In this document: one piece after another, positions 21,595 to 29,363 of the stretch | Position numbering within the stretch: position 1 is the stretch's first letter | How the letters are laid out: every line of letters starts with the position of its first letter | From: Mannheimia varigena | GTDB lineage: Bacteria > Pseudomonadota > Gammaproteobacteria > Enterobacterales > Pasteurellaceae | Length of the DNA: 64,000 bases | Assembly (NCBI RefSeq): GCF_013377235.1 | Contig: NZ_CP016226.1 | Span: 1,240,001-1,304,000, forward strand | Direction of reading: 5' to 3' | Translations under genes and position numbers: made by a program | Notes under the pieces: generated by a model | The model's input: only the letters and a program-made list of their open reading frames with translations | Told to the model about the DNA's origin: nothing | Databases searched by the model: none

Positions 21595-21927
21595 ATGGCA
21601 GATAGTTTTAGCGTTACACGCCGTTTTTTCGATGATAAAAATTACCCTCGTGGCTTTTCTCGTCACGGTGATTACACCATTCGTGAATCACAAACTTTAG
21701 AGCAGTTCGGTCAAGCATGCTTGGCTTTAGAAACGGGCGAACGTAAACCTAAAACCGCAGAAGAAAAACGCTTCATTGCTGTAATGAAAGGTGAAGAAAT
21801 TGCACAAAGCGATATCGAAAAAGCATGGTTAAAATACCGTACGCTTACTAACAAAACTAAACGTATTTATACACTTTCAGGCAATGCCGGCAGCGATGCA
21901 GGCGATGATTTTAGTGCCGCTGAATAA
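21595..21927 (+). CDS. maoP: Macrodomain Ori organisation protein MaoP (YifE, DUF413)
   Basis: A 110-residue protein with the highly conserved DUF413 start (SFSVTRRFFDDKNYPRGFSRHGDYTI). In E. coli MaoP works with the maoS site to organise the Ori macrodomain of the chromosome. The ATG at 21595 follows a TGAGG ribosome binding site; an earlier ATG at 21583 overlaps that site. Single-gene unit with its own terminator. Confidence 0.9.
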   Translation: MADSFSVTRRFFDDKNYPRGFSRHGDYTIRESQTLEQFGQACLALETGERKPKTAEEKRFIAVMKGEEIAQSDIEKAWLKYRTLTNKTKRIYTLSGNAGSDAGDDFSAAE

Positions 21928-21942
21928 TAAATCCTAATCTAA

Positions 21943-21973
21943 AAACCACGAAGCCATTCGTGGTTTGTTTTTT
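21943..21973 (+). terminator. Terminator of maoP
   Basis: Perfect 10-bp stem AAACCACGAA/TTCGTGGTTT with a 4-base loop and T-run. Confidence 0.92.
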
Positions 21974-21994
21974 CTTTTCTATTTGTGGTAAAAA

Positions 21995-23086
21995 ATGACG
22001 CTTCCAATCGAACACTATTCCGATCTACTTGCAAAAAAAACCGAAAATCTGACCGCTTTACTTGCTCCATTTAACCCTCCACCGCTACAAGTGTTTGCCT
22101 CCAAGCCGAGCCATTTTCGTATGCGGGCGGAATTTCGAGTTTGGCACGATGAGGGCGAGCTTTATCACATTATGTTCAACCCGGAAACCAAAGAACGTTA
22201 TCGTGTAGATAGCTTCCCAATTGCAAGCGAACTGATTAACCAAATGATGCAAGCCTTGCTGCCCGAAATCAAAGGCAACGAAATCCTCACTCGCAAGCTC
22301 TTTCAACTGGATTATTTAAGCACCTTGAGCGGTGAAATTACGGTTTCAATGCTCTACCATAAAACGCTAGGTGAAGAGTGGATTGAACAAGCTAAAGCGT
22401 TAAAAACTCGCTTAGAAACTCAAGGCTTTAAAGTACAAATCATCGGGCGGGCGAATAAGCAGAAAATCGCCTTAGATTGCGATTATGTTGAAGAAGTGCT
22501 ACCGATTCACGGAAAAAATTACGTTTACCGTCAAGTAGAAAACAGCTTCACTCAGCCGAATGCCGAAATGAACATTAAAATGCTGGAATGGGCGAGAGAT
22601 TGCACCCGAAACAGTGAGGGCGATTTGCTCGAACTTTATTGCGGCAACGGCAATTTCTCCATTGCGTTGGCGGAAAATTTCCGTAAGGTGCTGGCAACGG
22701 AAATTTCTAAATCTTCGGTGCAATCAGCTCAATACAATATTGAGAAAAACGGCGTGGAAAATTTGCAGATTATCCGAATGTCGGCAGAGGAATTTACCCA
22801 AGCGATGAATGGCGTCCGTGAATTTTATCGCTTGAAAGGTATTGATTTGAAAGACTACGATTGCAATACGATTTTTGTCGATCCACCACGAGCAGGGCTA
22901 GATCAAGACACACTGAATATGGTGCAAGAGTATGAGAGGATTTTATATATTTCTTGCAATCCAGAAACGCTGGCAGACAATTTACAGCAATTAAGCCAAA
23001 CCCACCGTATTGAAAAAGCGGCTCTGTTCGATCAATTCCCTTACACCCATCATATTGAAAGTGGTGTTTGGCTGATAAAAAAATAG
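21995..23086 (+). CDS. trmA: tRNA (uracil-5-)-methyltransferase TrmA
   Basis: A 363-residue enzyme forming T54 in the T-loop of tRNAs (also active on tmRNA in E. coli). RNA-binding N-terminal half, then the SAM domain: [16 protein letters not shown] (about 210), [10 protein letters not shown] (about 296) and the catalytic Cys in [14 protein letters not shown] (about 320). Full family length. Confidence 0.96.
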   Translation: MTLPIEHYSDLLAKKTENLTALLAPFNPPPLQVFASKPSHFRMRAEFRVWHDEGELYHIMFNPETKERYRVDSFPIASELINQMMQALLPEIKGNEILTRKLFQLDYLSTLSGEITVSMLYHKTLGEEWIEQAKALKTRLETQGFKVQIIGRANKQKIALDCDYVEEVLPIHGKNYVYRQVENSFTQPNAEMNIKMLEWARDCTRNSEGDLLELYCGNGNFSIALAENFRKVLATEISKSSVQSAQYNIEKNGVENLQIIRMSAEEFTQAMNGVREFYRLKGIDLKDYDCNTIFVDPPRAGLDQDTLNMVQEYERILYISCNPETLADNLQQLSQTHRIEKAALFDQFPYTHHIESGVWLIKK

Positions 23087-23133
23087 TTTGTGCTGAAAAA
23101 AAGAACGAATAAGCGGATTTTGAGATTTATCGC

Positions 23134-23162
23134 TTGACGATAAGTGCAATAATCTCTATTAT
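23134..23162 (+). promoter_or_regulatory. Promoter of the tRNA-Ser genes
   Basis: TTGACG (23134-23139), a 17-base spacer and TATTAT (23157-23162), with predicted start about ten bases before the first tRNA-Ser. Confidence 0.85.
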
Positions 23163-23178
23163 TGCACACGTTTTCAAC

Positions 23179-23268
23179 GGAGGAATGGCAGAGCGGTTGA
23201 ATGCACCGGTCTTGAAAACCGGCGAGGGTTAACGCCCTCCGTGAGTTCGAATCTCACTTCCTCCGCCA
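23179..23268 (+). tRNA. tRNA-Ser (anticodon TGA), copy 1
   Basis: A 90-base class II tRNA: acceptor GGAGGAA, anticodon stem CCGGT/ACCGG with loop CTTGAAA (TGA, reading UCA), long variable arm and encoded CCA. Confidence 0.97.
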
Positions 23269-23279
23269 TCAAATTTAAG

Positions 23280-23310
23280 TCTGCTGATTTTGGTCAGCAG
23301 ATTTTCTCTT
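23280..23310 (+). terminator. Terminator-like hairpin between the two tRNA-Ser genes
   Basis: TCTGCTGA/TCAGCAGA stem (23280-23287 with 23294-23301) and a T-rich tail. I see no strong promoter between it and copy 2, so some readthrough is likely. Confidence 0.65.
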
Positions 23311-23347
23311 TAAAGAGAACAAAAAAATCTAGAATTAGCTTCAACCC

Positions 23348-23437
23348 GGAGGAATGGCAGAGCGGTTGAATGCACCGGTCTTGAAAACCGGCGAGGGTTA
23401 ACGCCCTCCGTGAGTTCGAATCTCACTTCCTCCGCCA
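23348..23437 (+). tRNA. tRNA-Ser (anticodon TGA), copy 2
   Basis: Identical over all 90 bases to the copy at 23179-23268, in tandem 79 bases downstream. Confidence 0.97.
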
Positions 23438-23443
23438 CTATTT

Positions 23444-23473
23444 AACCTGTTGATTATTCAACAGGTTTTTTTA
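23444..23473 (+). terminator. Terminator after the second tRNA-Ser
   Basis: Perfect 10-bp stem AACCTGTTGA/TCAACAGGTT, loop TTAT, then a T-run. Confidence 0.92.
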
Positions 23474-23598
23474 TTTCTATTTGCAAAAAATCTGAAAAAA
23501 GAAACCGCTTGTTATCATAGAAATAGTTTGAAATCCTTTTTCGCTTCCTTTAGTATAATTGCGATTTATTCTCAAAAACCAAATTACAATTAATTGCG

Positions 23599-23970
23599 AT
23601 GAAATTACTTTATATTATCTGCGGGTTTATCTGCATCGGGCTAGGGGCTATTGGTGCAATTTTACCGGGGTTGCCTACCACACCTTTTTTACTTTTAGCC
23701 TTATTCTGCTTTACCAAAGGCTCAGAGAAAATGCACTTGTGGTTTATTCAAACCAAGCTCTATAAAAAATATTTGCAGGAATATGACGAGAAACGGGCAA
23801 TGACGATGAAGCAAAAAATCACAATTTTAGCAATTTCCTTTCCGTTTACACTATTTGCCCTTTTAACTTTACCTCATATTGGTGGAAAAATCGCTGTTGC
23901 AGCATTAGTTGTTATTCAATATTGGTATTTCTTTTTCAAAATAAAAACTCTTGAGCCCCAAAAAGCCTAA
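23599..23970 (+). CDS. DUF454 (YbaN-like) inner-membrane protein
   Basis: A 123-residue protein with an N-terminal helix rich in Gly ([23 protein letters not shown], about 17-40), a basic loop and two further helices (about 74-92 and 96-114). This matches the DUF454/YbaN family, whose function is unknown. It converges with xerC and the two stop codons overlap (TAA 23968-23970; xerC TAG 23967-23969). Confidence 0.85.
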   Translation: MKLLYIICGFICIGLGAIGAILPGLPTTPFLLLALFCFTKGSEKMHLWFIQTKLYKKYLQEYDEKRAMTMKQKITILAISFPFTLFALLTLPHIGGKIAVAALVVIQYWYFFFKIKTLEPQKA

Positions 23971-24878
23971 CTTTCACTCTTTCGCCTTGCCCTTGGGTGG
24001 GCAGAATCATAAATTTTTGCTAAATGTTGGAAATCCAAATGGGTATAAATCTGTGTAGTCGAAAGGCTGCTATGCCCCAATAATTCCTGCACCGCCCGTA
24101 AATCTCCGCTCGCCTCTAACATATGAGTAGCAAATGAGTGACGTAATTTATGTGGATGCAGATGGCTCTCCAGCCCTTGCCGCTCTCCCCATTTCTGCAT
24201 TGCCAGCTGAATAGAACGGTGCGAAAGTCGCCCGCCACGTTTATTCAAAAACACCGCATTATCTTTCGGACTGAACTGCAAGCGCACCTCCAACCAACGT
24301 TTTAACGCCTTCAACGCTTGGGAGCCAATCGGCACAATTCGCTCTTTACTGCCCTTACCCTGTACTTTTACTTCTTGGGCAGACAAATCCATATCGCCTA
24401 AATCTAGTCCTTGCAATTCAGACAAACGCAAGCCAGAACTATACATCAACTCCATCATTGCGATATCACGCAGATCGCTCGGCTCATCGCTATCAATCGC
24501 GAGCAGTTGCCCCACCTGTTCAGCATCAATATTTTTCGGTAAGTGCTTTCCTACTTTTGGCGATTTCACCCCTAAAGTCGGGTTTACGGTCATTCGCCCC
24601 ACTTTGATTAAATAGATAAACCACTGCCGCAACGCCACTAGTCTCAAGCCAATACTTTTTGCACTCAGCCCCTGTTTATGGCTTTGGCTGAGCATCCAAC
24701 GAACCGTGCTGCTTTCCACCTCTTCCCAACGCTCGATGCCGGCTTGCGAGAACAGCTCACTCGCCGCCACTAGTTGGCGTTGATAATTGCTCAGCGTATG
24801 TGGGCTGACCTGCTTTTCAATTCGCAGAAAATCCCAATAGGGTTGAGTTTGTTGGAAGAGAGGGTTCGATGTGTTCAT
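23967..24878 (-). CDS. xerC: Tyrosine recombinase XerC
   Basis: A 303-residue site-specific recombinase that with XerD resolves chromosome dimers at dif. An N-terminal core-binding domain (about 5-90) precedes the catalytic domain: Arg in [14 protein letters not shown], Lys in [35 protein letters not shown] and the nucleophilic Tyr in this last motif. It matches chromosomal XerC end to end rather than a phage integrase. The ATG at 24876-24878 is preferred to a TTG four codons upstream. Confidence 0.94.
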   Translation of the reverse strand: MNTSNPLFQQTQPYWDFLRIEKQVSPHTLSNYQRQLVAASELFSQAGIERWEEVESSTVRWMLSQSHKQGLSAKSIGLRLVALRQWFIYLIKVGRMTVNPTLGVKSPKVGKHLPKNIDAEQVGQLLAIDSDEPSDLRDIAMMELMYSSGLRLSELQGLDLGDMDLSAQEVKVQGKGSKERIVPIGSQALKALKRWLEVRLQFSPKDNAVFLNKRGGRLSHRSIQLAMQKWGERQGLESHLHPHKLRHSFATHMLEASGDLRAVQELLGHSSLSTTQIYTHLDFQHLAKIYDSAHPRARRKSES

Positions 24879-24951
24879 AGAATGGTGCAAGCGGTTGGAT
24901 TTTCAGAAAATTTTACAAGGGCAAATACCATTTGCCCTTTACGAGATTGAA

Positions 24952-25242
24952 TTATGCTAAACCTAACTGCCCAATACGCACACCGACATTACCCAGTGCC
25001 ACAGGGCTTAGGTACTCACCGAGAAACTCGAAAAGTTCATTTACATCGGTGAAAGTGCGGTGAATTTTCACCTCTTCTTCCACTTTACGGGTAAACTCAT
25101 AACTCGCATTTTTACCATCAATATGGGCTTCAAGAGTTAAAAAAACCTTTTCAAAATAGTGACTTGGAGAACCCTCAAAGCCTGGGTCGCTTACACGCAC
25201 ATTCCAATGATTACTAAATAAAACTTCGGTTTTTACTGACAT
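24952..25242 (-). CDS. Conserved hypothetical protein, 96 residues
   Basis: A small soluble acidic protein with no signal peptide or membrane helix and an AGAGGG ribosome binding site. I do not recognise the family. The sequence alternates beta-like segments (SVKTEVLFSNHWNVRVSD, KVFLTLEAHIDG) with a charged region (VEEEVKIHRTF) and a C-terminal helix. It lies 74 bases upstream of xerC in the same direction and may be co-transcribed. Confidence 0.7.
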   Translation of the reverse strand: MSVKTEVLFSNHWNVRVSDPGFEGSPSHYFEKVFLTLEAHIDGKNASYEFTRKVEEEVKIHRTFTDVNELFEFLGEYLSPVALGNVGVRIGQLGLA

Positions 25243-25415
25243 TGTGTTTTCCCTCTTTTTATAAATTGTGGGGTATTTTAATCAAGATCATACGAATTTT
25301 CTACTTTCCACATCATATTATTTATCGTTTCTGGAACAGGATACATTCCACTTCCTATTACACTCCTCACAAAAATATGATCATAGTCAAAAAATCATTA
25401 CTTAAGCCCTAAATG

Positions 25416-25437
25416 AAAGTCAAATTTAATTGACTTT
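25416..25437. promoter_or_regulatory. Inverted repeat overlapping the -35 box of the cysteine-locus regulator
   Basis: AAAGTCAA (25416-25423), 6-base spacer, TTGACTTT (25430-25437); perfect 8-bp arms. The right arm supplies the -35 hexamer TTGACT, so a bound protein would block or modulate transcription. Probable autoregulatory operator, by inference. Confidence 0.6.
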
Positions 25438-25459
25438 AAATATAGAGGATTTTTATAAT
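25430..25459 (+). promoter_or_regulatory. Promoter of the YheO-type regulator
   Basis: TTGACT (25430-25435), 18-base spacer, perfect TATAAT (25454-25459). Predicted start near 25466, followed by the GAGGAGG ribosome binding site of the regulator. Confidence 0.75.
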
Positions 25460-25481
25460 CCGCCAAAACTGAGGAGGAAAT

Positions 25482-26144
25482 ATGTCCGATCAATTAGATT
25501 ATCTTGATGATTTAGATAAAGAAATTATGTTGTCTTATTTTTCATTAAGTGAATCAATCGCAAGCCTTTTAGGCGAATTTTGTGAGGTTGTTATTCACTC
25601 GTTAAATGCTTATGAAAAATCAATTATCAAAATTATTAATGGGCATCATACTAGCAGAGAAGTTGGCTCACCGATCACAGACAAAGGATTACAGTTACTG
25701 AAACTTTACCAAAAAGACAAATCATCTACTCAGCAGGTGTATTTTTCACGGTTAAATAATGGTAACTTAATTAAATCAACTACACATATTATCATTGGAC
25801 ATCAAGGCAAACCTATTGGGCTATTTTGTATCAATCTTAATTTATCTACTCCATTAGATAAAACGGTCAGCTCTTTTATGGCAACCGATCCCGTTCCTCT
25901 CCACCATAAAAGCGAGAATTTCATTACACATCCTAAAGAATTGATCGAAGAGGCATTTCATAAAGCTACCTGTGAAATTGAGCAACATACTGCTAAACAA
26001 TCAAAACTCTATAAAAAATCAATTATTTTCTATTTGTTTGAGAATGGTATTTTTGAACTAAAAGAAGCTGTACCTATTGTTGCCGAAAAACTCTCCCTCA
26101 CCAGTCACGCAATTTATAAGCATTTAAGAGAATTTAAAAAATAA
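25482..26144 (+). CDS. YheO/DauR-type transcriptional regulator (PAS-like plus helix-turn-helix)
   Basis: A 220-residue regulator. The N-terminal part (about 20-125: LLGEFCEVVIHSL, IGHQGKPIGLFCINLNL) is the YheO-like PAS domain and the C-terminal 60 residues (LFENGIFELKEAVPIVAEKLSLTSHAIYKHLREFK) form the DauR-type helix-turn-helix. It has a GAGGAGG ribosome binding site and lies 28 bases upstream of the permease and desulfidase genes, so it is the likely regulator of cysteine catabolism here. In E. coli the cyuPA genes are instead controlled by the Lrp-type CyuR. Confidence 0.85.
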   Translation: MSDQLDYLDDLDKEIMLSYFSLSESIASLLGEFCEVVIHSLNAYEKSIIKIINGHHTSREVGSPITDKGLQLLKLYQKDKSSTQQVYFSRLNNGNLIKSTTHIIIGHQGKPIGLFCINLNLSTPLDKTVSSFMATDPVPLHHKSENFITHPKELIEEAFHKATCEIEQHTAKQSKLYKKSIIFYLFENGIFELKEAVPIVAEKLSLTSHAIYKHLREFKK

Positions 26145-26172
26145 CTTCTACTATAACTATTAAGGAGAATCT

Positions 26173-27449
26173 ATGGATACTCAAAAACTCTCGCCTGCTG
26201 AATTTAAGCAAGCCACAAAATTTGATTCTACCGACTTCGGTTGGGTCATTATGAGTATTGGAATGGCTATCGGTGCAGGTATCGTCTTCTTGCCTGTTCA
26301 AGTTGGATTAATGGGAATGTGGGTTTTCCTACTTTCTTCCATTATCGGCTACCCCGCAATGTATCTCTTCCAACGTCTTTTCATTAATACCCTTGCGGAA
26401 TCACCTGAATGCCGAGATTACCCAACCGTGATTAGTGGCTACCTAGGTAAAAACTGGGGGTATTTTTAGGTGTACTTTATTTCGTGATGCTGGTTATTTG
26501 GATGTTTGTGTATTCTACAGCGATCACAAATGACAGTGCTTCTTACTTATTCACCTTCGGTGTCACAGACACTCTACTTTCTGATAACCCTTTTTATGGC
26601 TTGGTGCTGATATGTATTTTAGTTGCCATCTCTTCTCGTGGTGAAAAATTGCTATTCAAAATTTCAACATTTATGGTATTGGCTAAACTCTTTGTAGTTG
26701 CAGCACTTGGCGTGGCAATGGTTGGAATGTGGCAGCTGCATAATATCGGAGCAATGCCACCTGTAGGCAAATTAATTAAAGATGCCATTATTACCTTACC
26801 ATTTACGCTGACCTCCATTCTCTTTTTACAAACCCTTAGCCCAATGGTGATCTCTTATCGGGCAAAAGAATTATCTCGTGAAGTTGCTCGATATAAAGCA
26901 TTACGAGCAATGAATATCGCCTTTGCTATTCTTTTCGTTACCGTCTTCTTTTATGCTGTTTCCTTCACTCTCGCAATGGGTAGAGAAGAGGCCCTCAAAG
27001 CCTACGAACAAAACGTTTCCGCTTTAGCAATTGCCGCACAATTCTTCCCAGGTAGCTGGGCAACTTATGTGGGCGTAGCGTTAAATATTTTTGCTGTAAT
27101 GACTGCATTCTTCGGAGTTTACTTAGGCTTCAGAGAAGCAACCCAAGGCATTGTAATGAACTTACTGCTAAGAAAATTCCCGGCTGAAAAAATCAATCCG
27201 AATTATGTACAAAAAGGGATTATGATTTTCTCCGTACTACTGGCGTGGAGTGCCATCGTACTAAATGCTCCTGTCTTGAGCTTTACCTCTATCTGTAGCC
27301 CGATTTTCGGCTTAGTCGGCTGCCTTATTCCTGCCTACTTAGTCTATAAAGTACCGGCATTATTCAAATATAAAGGGTTAGCCCTCAATATTATTATCAT
27401 TACAGGGATTTTGCTCTGCATCTCCCCATTCCTCACATTCTTAGAATAA
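26173..27449 (+). pseudogene. cyuP: Serine/cysteine permease of the HAAAP (CyuP/YhaO) family, frameshifted
   Basis: Two reading frames together encode one permease of about 425 residues. Frame one (26173-26469) gives 98 residues, including the conserved start FGWVIMSIGMAIGAGIVFLP, then a TAG. The second frame carries the rest (GVLYFVMLVIWMFVYST through the last helix, ending 27449). One missing base in the five-G run 26456-26460 explains the break: six Gs would restore WGVFLGVLYF. The frame downstream is intact, so the change is recent, a sequencing error, or reversible slippage. The family imports serine, threonine or cysteine with protons; its neighbour cyuA points to cysteine. Confidence 0.85.
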
Positions 27450-27461
27450 ATAAGGTTACCT

Positions 27462-28763
27462 ATGAACATTCACTGTGAAAAACTAGAGCAATCCATTCTG
27501 AGTGCGGTTAGCCATGAAGTTGTGCCAGCATTGGGCTGTACCGAGCCAATCTCGCTTGCCCTTGCCTCTGCGATTGCCCGCCAATATTTAGAACATTTGC
27601 CGGAGCAAATTGAAGCGAGGGTTTCGCCGAATTTAATGAAAAATGGAATGGGTGTAACCGTTCCCGGTACGGGAACGGTAGGCTTGCCGATGGCAGCAGC
27701 GATTGGGGCAATTGGTGGTGATCCGAACGGCGATTTAGAGGTGCTGAAAAACATCACACCGGAGCAAGTGGAACAAGCCAAAGCAATGCTGAAAGCGGAT
27801 AAAGTGTCGGTGTCGATTTTAGAAACCGAGTATATTTTATACTCCGAAGCCACCCTGTTTTACCAAGCTGAGCGAGTTTGCGTACGAATTGCAGAGCACC
27901 ACACCAATGTGATCTACATTGAGAAAAACGGGCAAACGCTATTAAGCAAGCCTTGTGCCGTCAATAACGACAACATTACCGAAGTATTCACCAGCCTCAC
28001 AGCAAAAGAGATTTTCGATTTCTCAATGGCTGTGGATTTGGAAAAAATCCGCTTTATAGACCAAGCGGCAAAACTCAACTCCGCCCTTTCACAAGAAGGC
28101 TTGCGGGCAGATTACGGCTTGCATATTGGGCGAACCCTACAAAAGCAAATCGGGCAAGGTTTAATCAGCGATGACTTACTCAACCGCATTATCATTGAAA
28201 CCACCGCAGCTTCTGATGCCAGAATGGGCGGAGCAAGTCTGCCGGCGATGAGTAATTCCGGCTCGGGTAACCAAGGCATCACCGCCACAATGCCGGTAGT
28301 AGTGATGGCTCGCCACTTAAACGTGAGCGAAGAAAAACGGATTCGAGCCCTGTTTTTATCTCACCTAATGGCAATTTACATTCACAGCAAATTGCCGAAA
28401 CTCTCCGCTTTATGTGCCGTCACCACCGCTGCAATGGGCAGCTGTGCCGGGCTGGCATGGCTGCTGACCGGCAAATTTGAAAATATCAGTATGGCAATCA
28501 GTAGTATGATTGGCGACATCAGCGGCATTATCTGCGATGGAGCGTCCAATAGCTGTGCGATGAAAGTTTCCACCAGTGTGACCTCCAGCTACAAATCCAT
28601 TCTCATGGCAATGGACAACAGCCAAGTCACCGGCAACGAAGGGATTGTCGAACACGACATCGACCGCTCTATCAACAATCTCTGCAGTATTGCTTCTCGC
28701 AGTATGCAATACACAGACCGCCAAGTGATTGAGATTATGGTGAACAAGCCGAAGCTCAAATAA
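27462..28763 (+). CDS. cyuA: L-cysteine desulfidase CyuA (UPF0597/YhaM)
   Basis: A 433-residue enzyme of the serine-dehydratase-alpha-like family that splits cysteine to pyruvate, ammonia and sulfide using a [4Fe-4S] cluster. Likely cluster cysteines are Cys26 in ALGCTEPIS, the Cys in MGSCAGLAWLL and one in IICDGASNSCAMKV. The HAAAP permease gene ends 12 bases upstream, the same pairing as E. coli yhaO-yhaM (cyuPA). Such systems support anaerobic use of cysteine and release H2S. Confidence 0.9.
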   Translation: MNIHCEKLEQSILSAVSHEVVPALGCTEPISLALASAIARQYLEHLPEQIEARVSPNLMKNGMGVTVPGTGTVGLPMAAAIGAIGGDPNGDLEVLKNITPEQVEQAKAMLKADKVSVSILETEYILYSEATLFYQAERVCVRIAEHHTNVIYIEKNGQTLLSKPCAVNNDNITEVFTSLTAKEIFDFSMAVDLEKIRFIDQAAKLNSALSQEGLRADYGLHIGRTLQKQIGQGLISDDLLNRIIIETTAASDARMGGASLPAMSNSGSGNQGITATMPVVVMARHLNVSEEKRIRALFLSHLMAIYIHSKLPKLSALCAVTTAAMGSCAGLAWLLTGKFENISMAISSMIGDISGIICDGASNSCAMKVSTSVTSSYKSILMAMDNSQVTGNEGIVEHDIDRSINNLCSIASRSMQYTDRQVIEIMVNKPKLK

Positions 28764-28783
28764 AACTAGTAACATTTCGGATA

Positions 28784-28811
28784 AAAAAGCCCGCTTGCAA
28801 GCGGGCTTTTT
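28784..28811. terminator. Bidirectional terminator between cyuA and the exported protein gene
   Basis: AAAAAGCCCGCT/AGCGGGCTTTTT stem around TGCA, between convergent genes. Confidence 0.9.
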
Positions 28812-28818
28812 ATTGTTA

Positions 28819-29301
28819 TTAGGGTAAATACTTATTCGACACCTCAAATAACCATTCTGCCAAATCATCGGGAAGCGGCTTTACGTTATTGGTTGAAAGT
28901 TCGGCGATGTGAGAAACTACATCACTTTCACACTCTTGATATTCCAACACTTCGCCGGTTTTTTCATTACGAACTACCAGCTCAACGTGGGTAAAGCCAG
29001 TAGTTGCTTCAGTTTCTTCAAACAGATACCACTTGCCATTATTTGGCACCACAAGCTGTGTACCGTTAGCATACTGATAAAGGTAGCTATTGTCTAAATC
29101 CTGCTTATACTCAAGTGCCATTCCATTTCCCGTATCGCGTCCGAAAAAGAGCGTAAAATCCTTATCAGCGTTTTTCTGCACCACCAAGCTCAATTTCTGT
29201 TGCTTGTTCGTAATACATTCCCACAACACCAGATTACCTTTATTTGCTGAAGCAAAGGCACTTAAGCCAAGTAAGGCTAGCGAGATAAAATAACGTTTCA
29301 T
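28819..29301 (-). CDS. Hypothetical exported protein, 160 residues
   Basis: It starts with a typical signal peptide (MKRYFISLALLGLSAFASA, cleavage before NKGN), so it is periplasmic or secreted. No lipobox. The mature part is predicted beta-rich (LVLWECITNKQQKLSLVV, KDFTLFFGRDTG) and contains two cysteines (WECI, YQECES). No family recognised. AAGGA ribosome binding site; it lies downstream of the glyS terminator and is probably monocistronic. Confidence 0.75.
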   Translation of the reverse strand: MKRYFISLALLGLSAFASANKGNLVLWECITNKQQKLSLVVQKNADKDFTLFFGRDTGNGMALEYKQDLDNSYLYQYANGTQLVVPNNGKWYLFEETEATTGFTHVELVVRNEKTGEVLEYQECESDVVSHIAELSTNNVKPLPDDLAEWLFEVSNKYLP

Positions 29302-29314
29302 AGTAAATTTCCTT

Positions 29315-29340
29315 GTAAAAAAGACCGCTTGTCAGCGGTC
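29315..29340 (-). terminator. Terminator of glyS overlapping an uptake signal
   Basis: On the minus strand GACCGC, loop TGACAA, GCGGTC, then TTTTTT. One stem arm is part of the uptake signal at 29323-29332, so a single signal plus a short inverted arm makes the terminator. Confidence 0.8.
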
Positions 29341-29363
29341 TAATTCAGTAAAAATTTTGCAAA

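Noticed and set aside
23967..24878. Phage or integron integrase next to the tRNA-Ser genes
   Set aside because: The protein matches chromosomal XerC over its full length, and no phage genes or att repeats are visible near it.
26456..26460. Phase-variable G tract in cyuP
   Set aside because: Five Gs is shorter than tracts normally known to phase-vary; a simple mutation or sequencing error is more likely.
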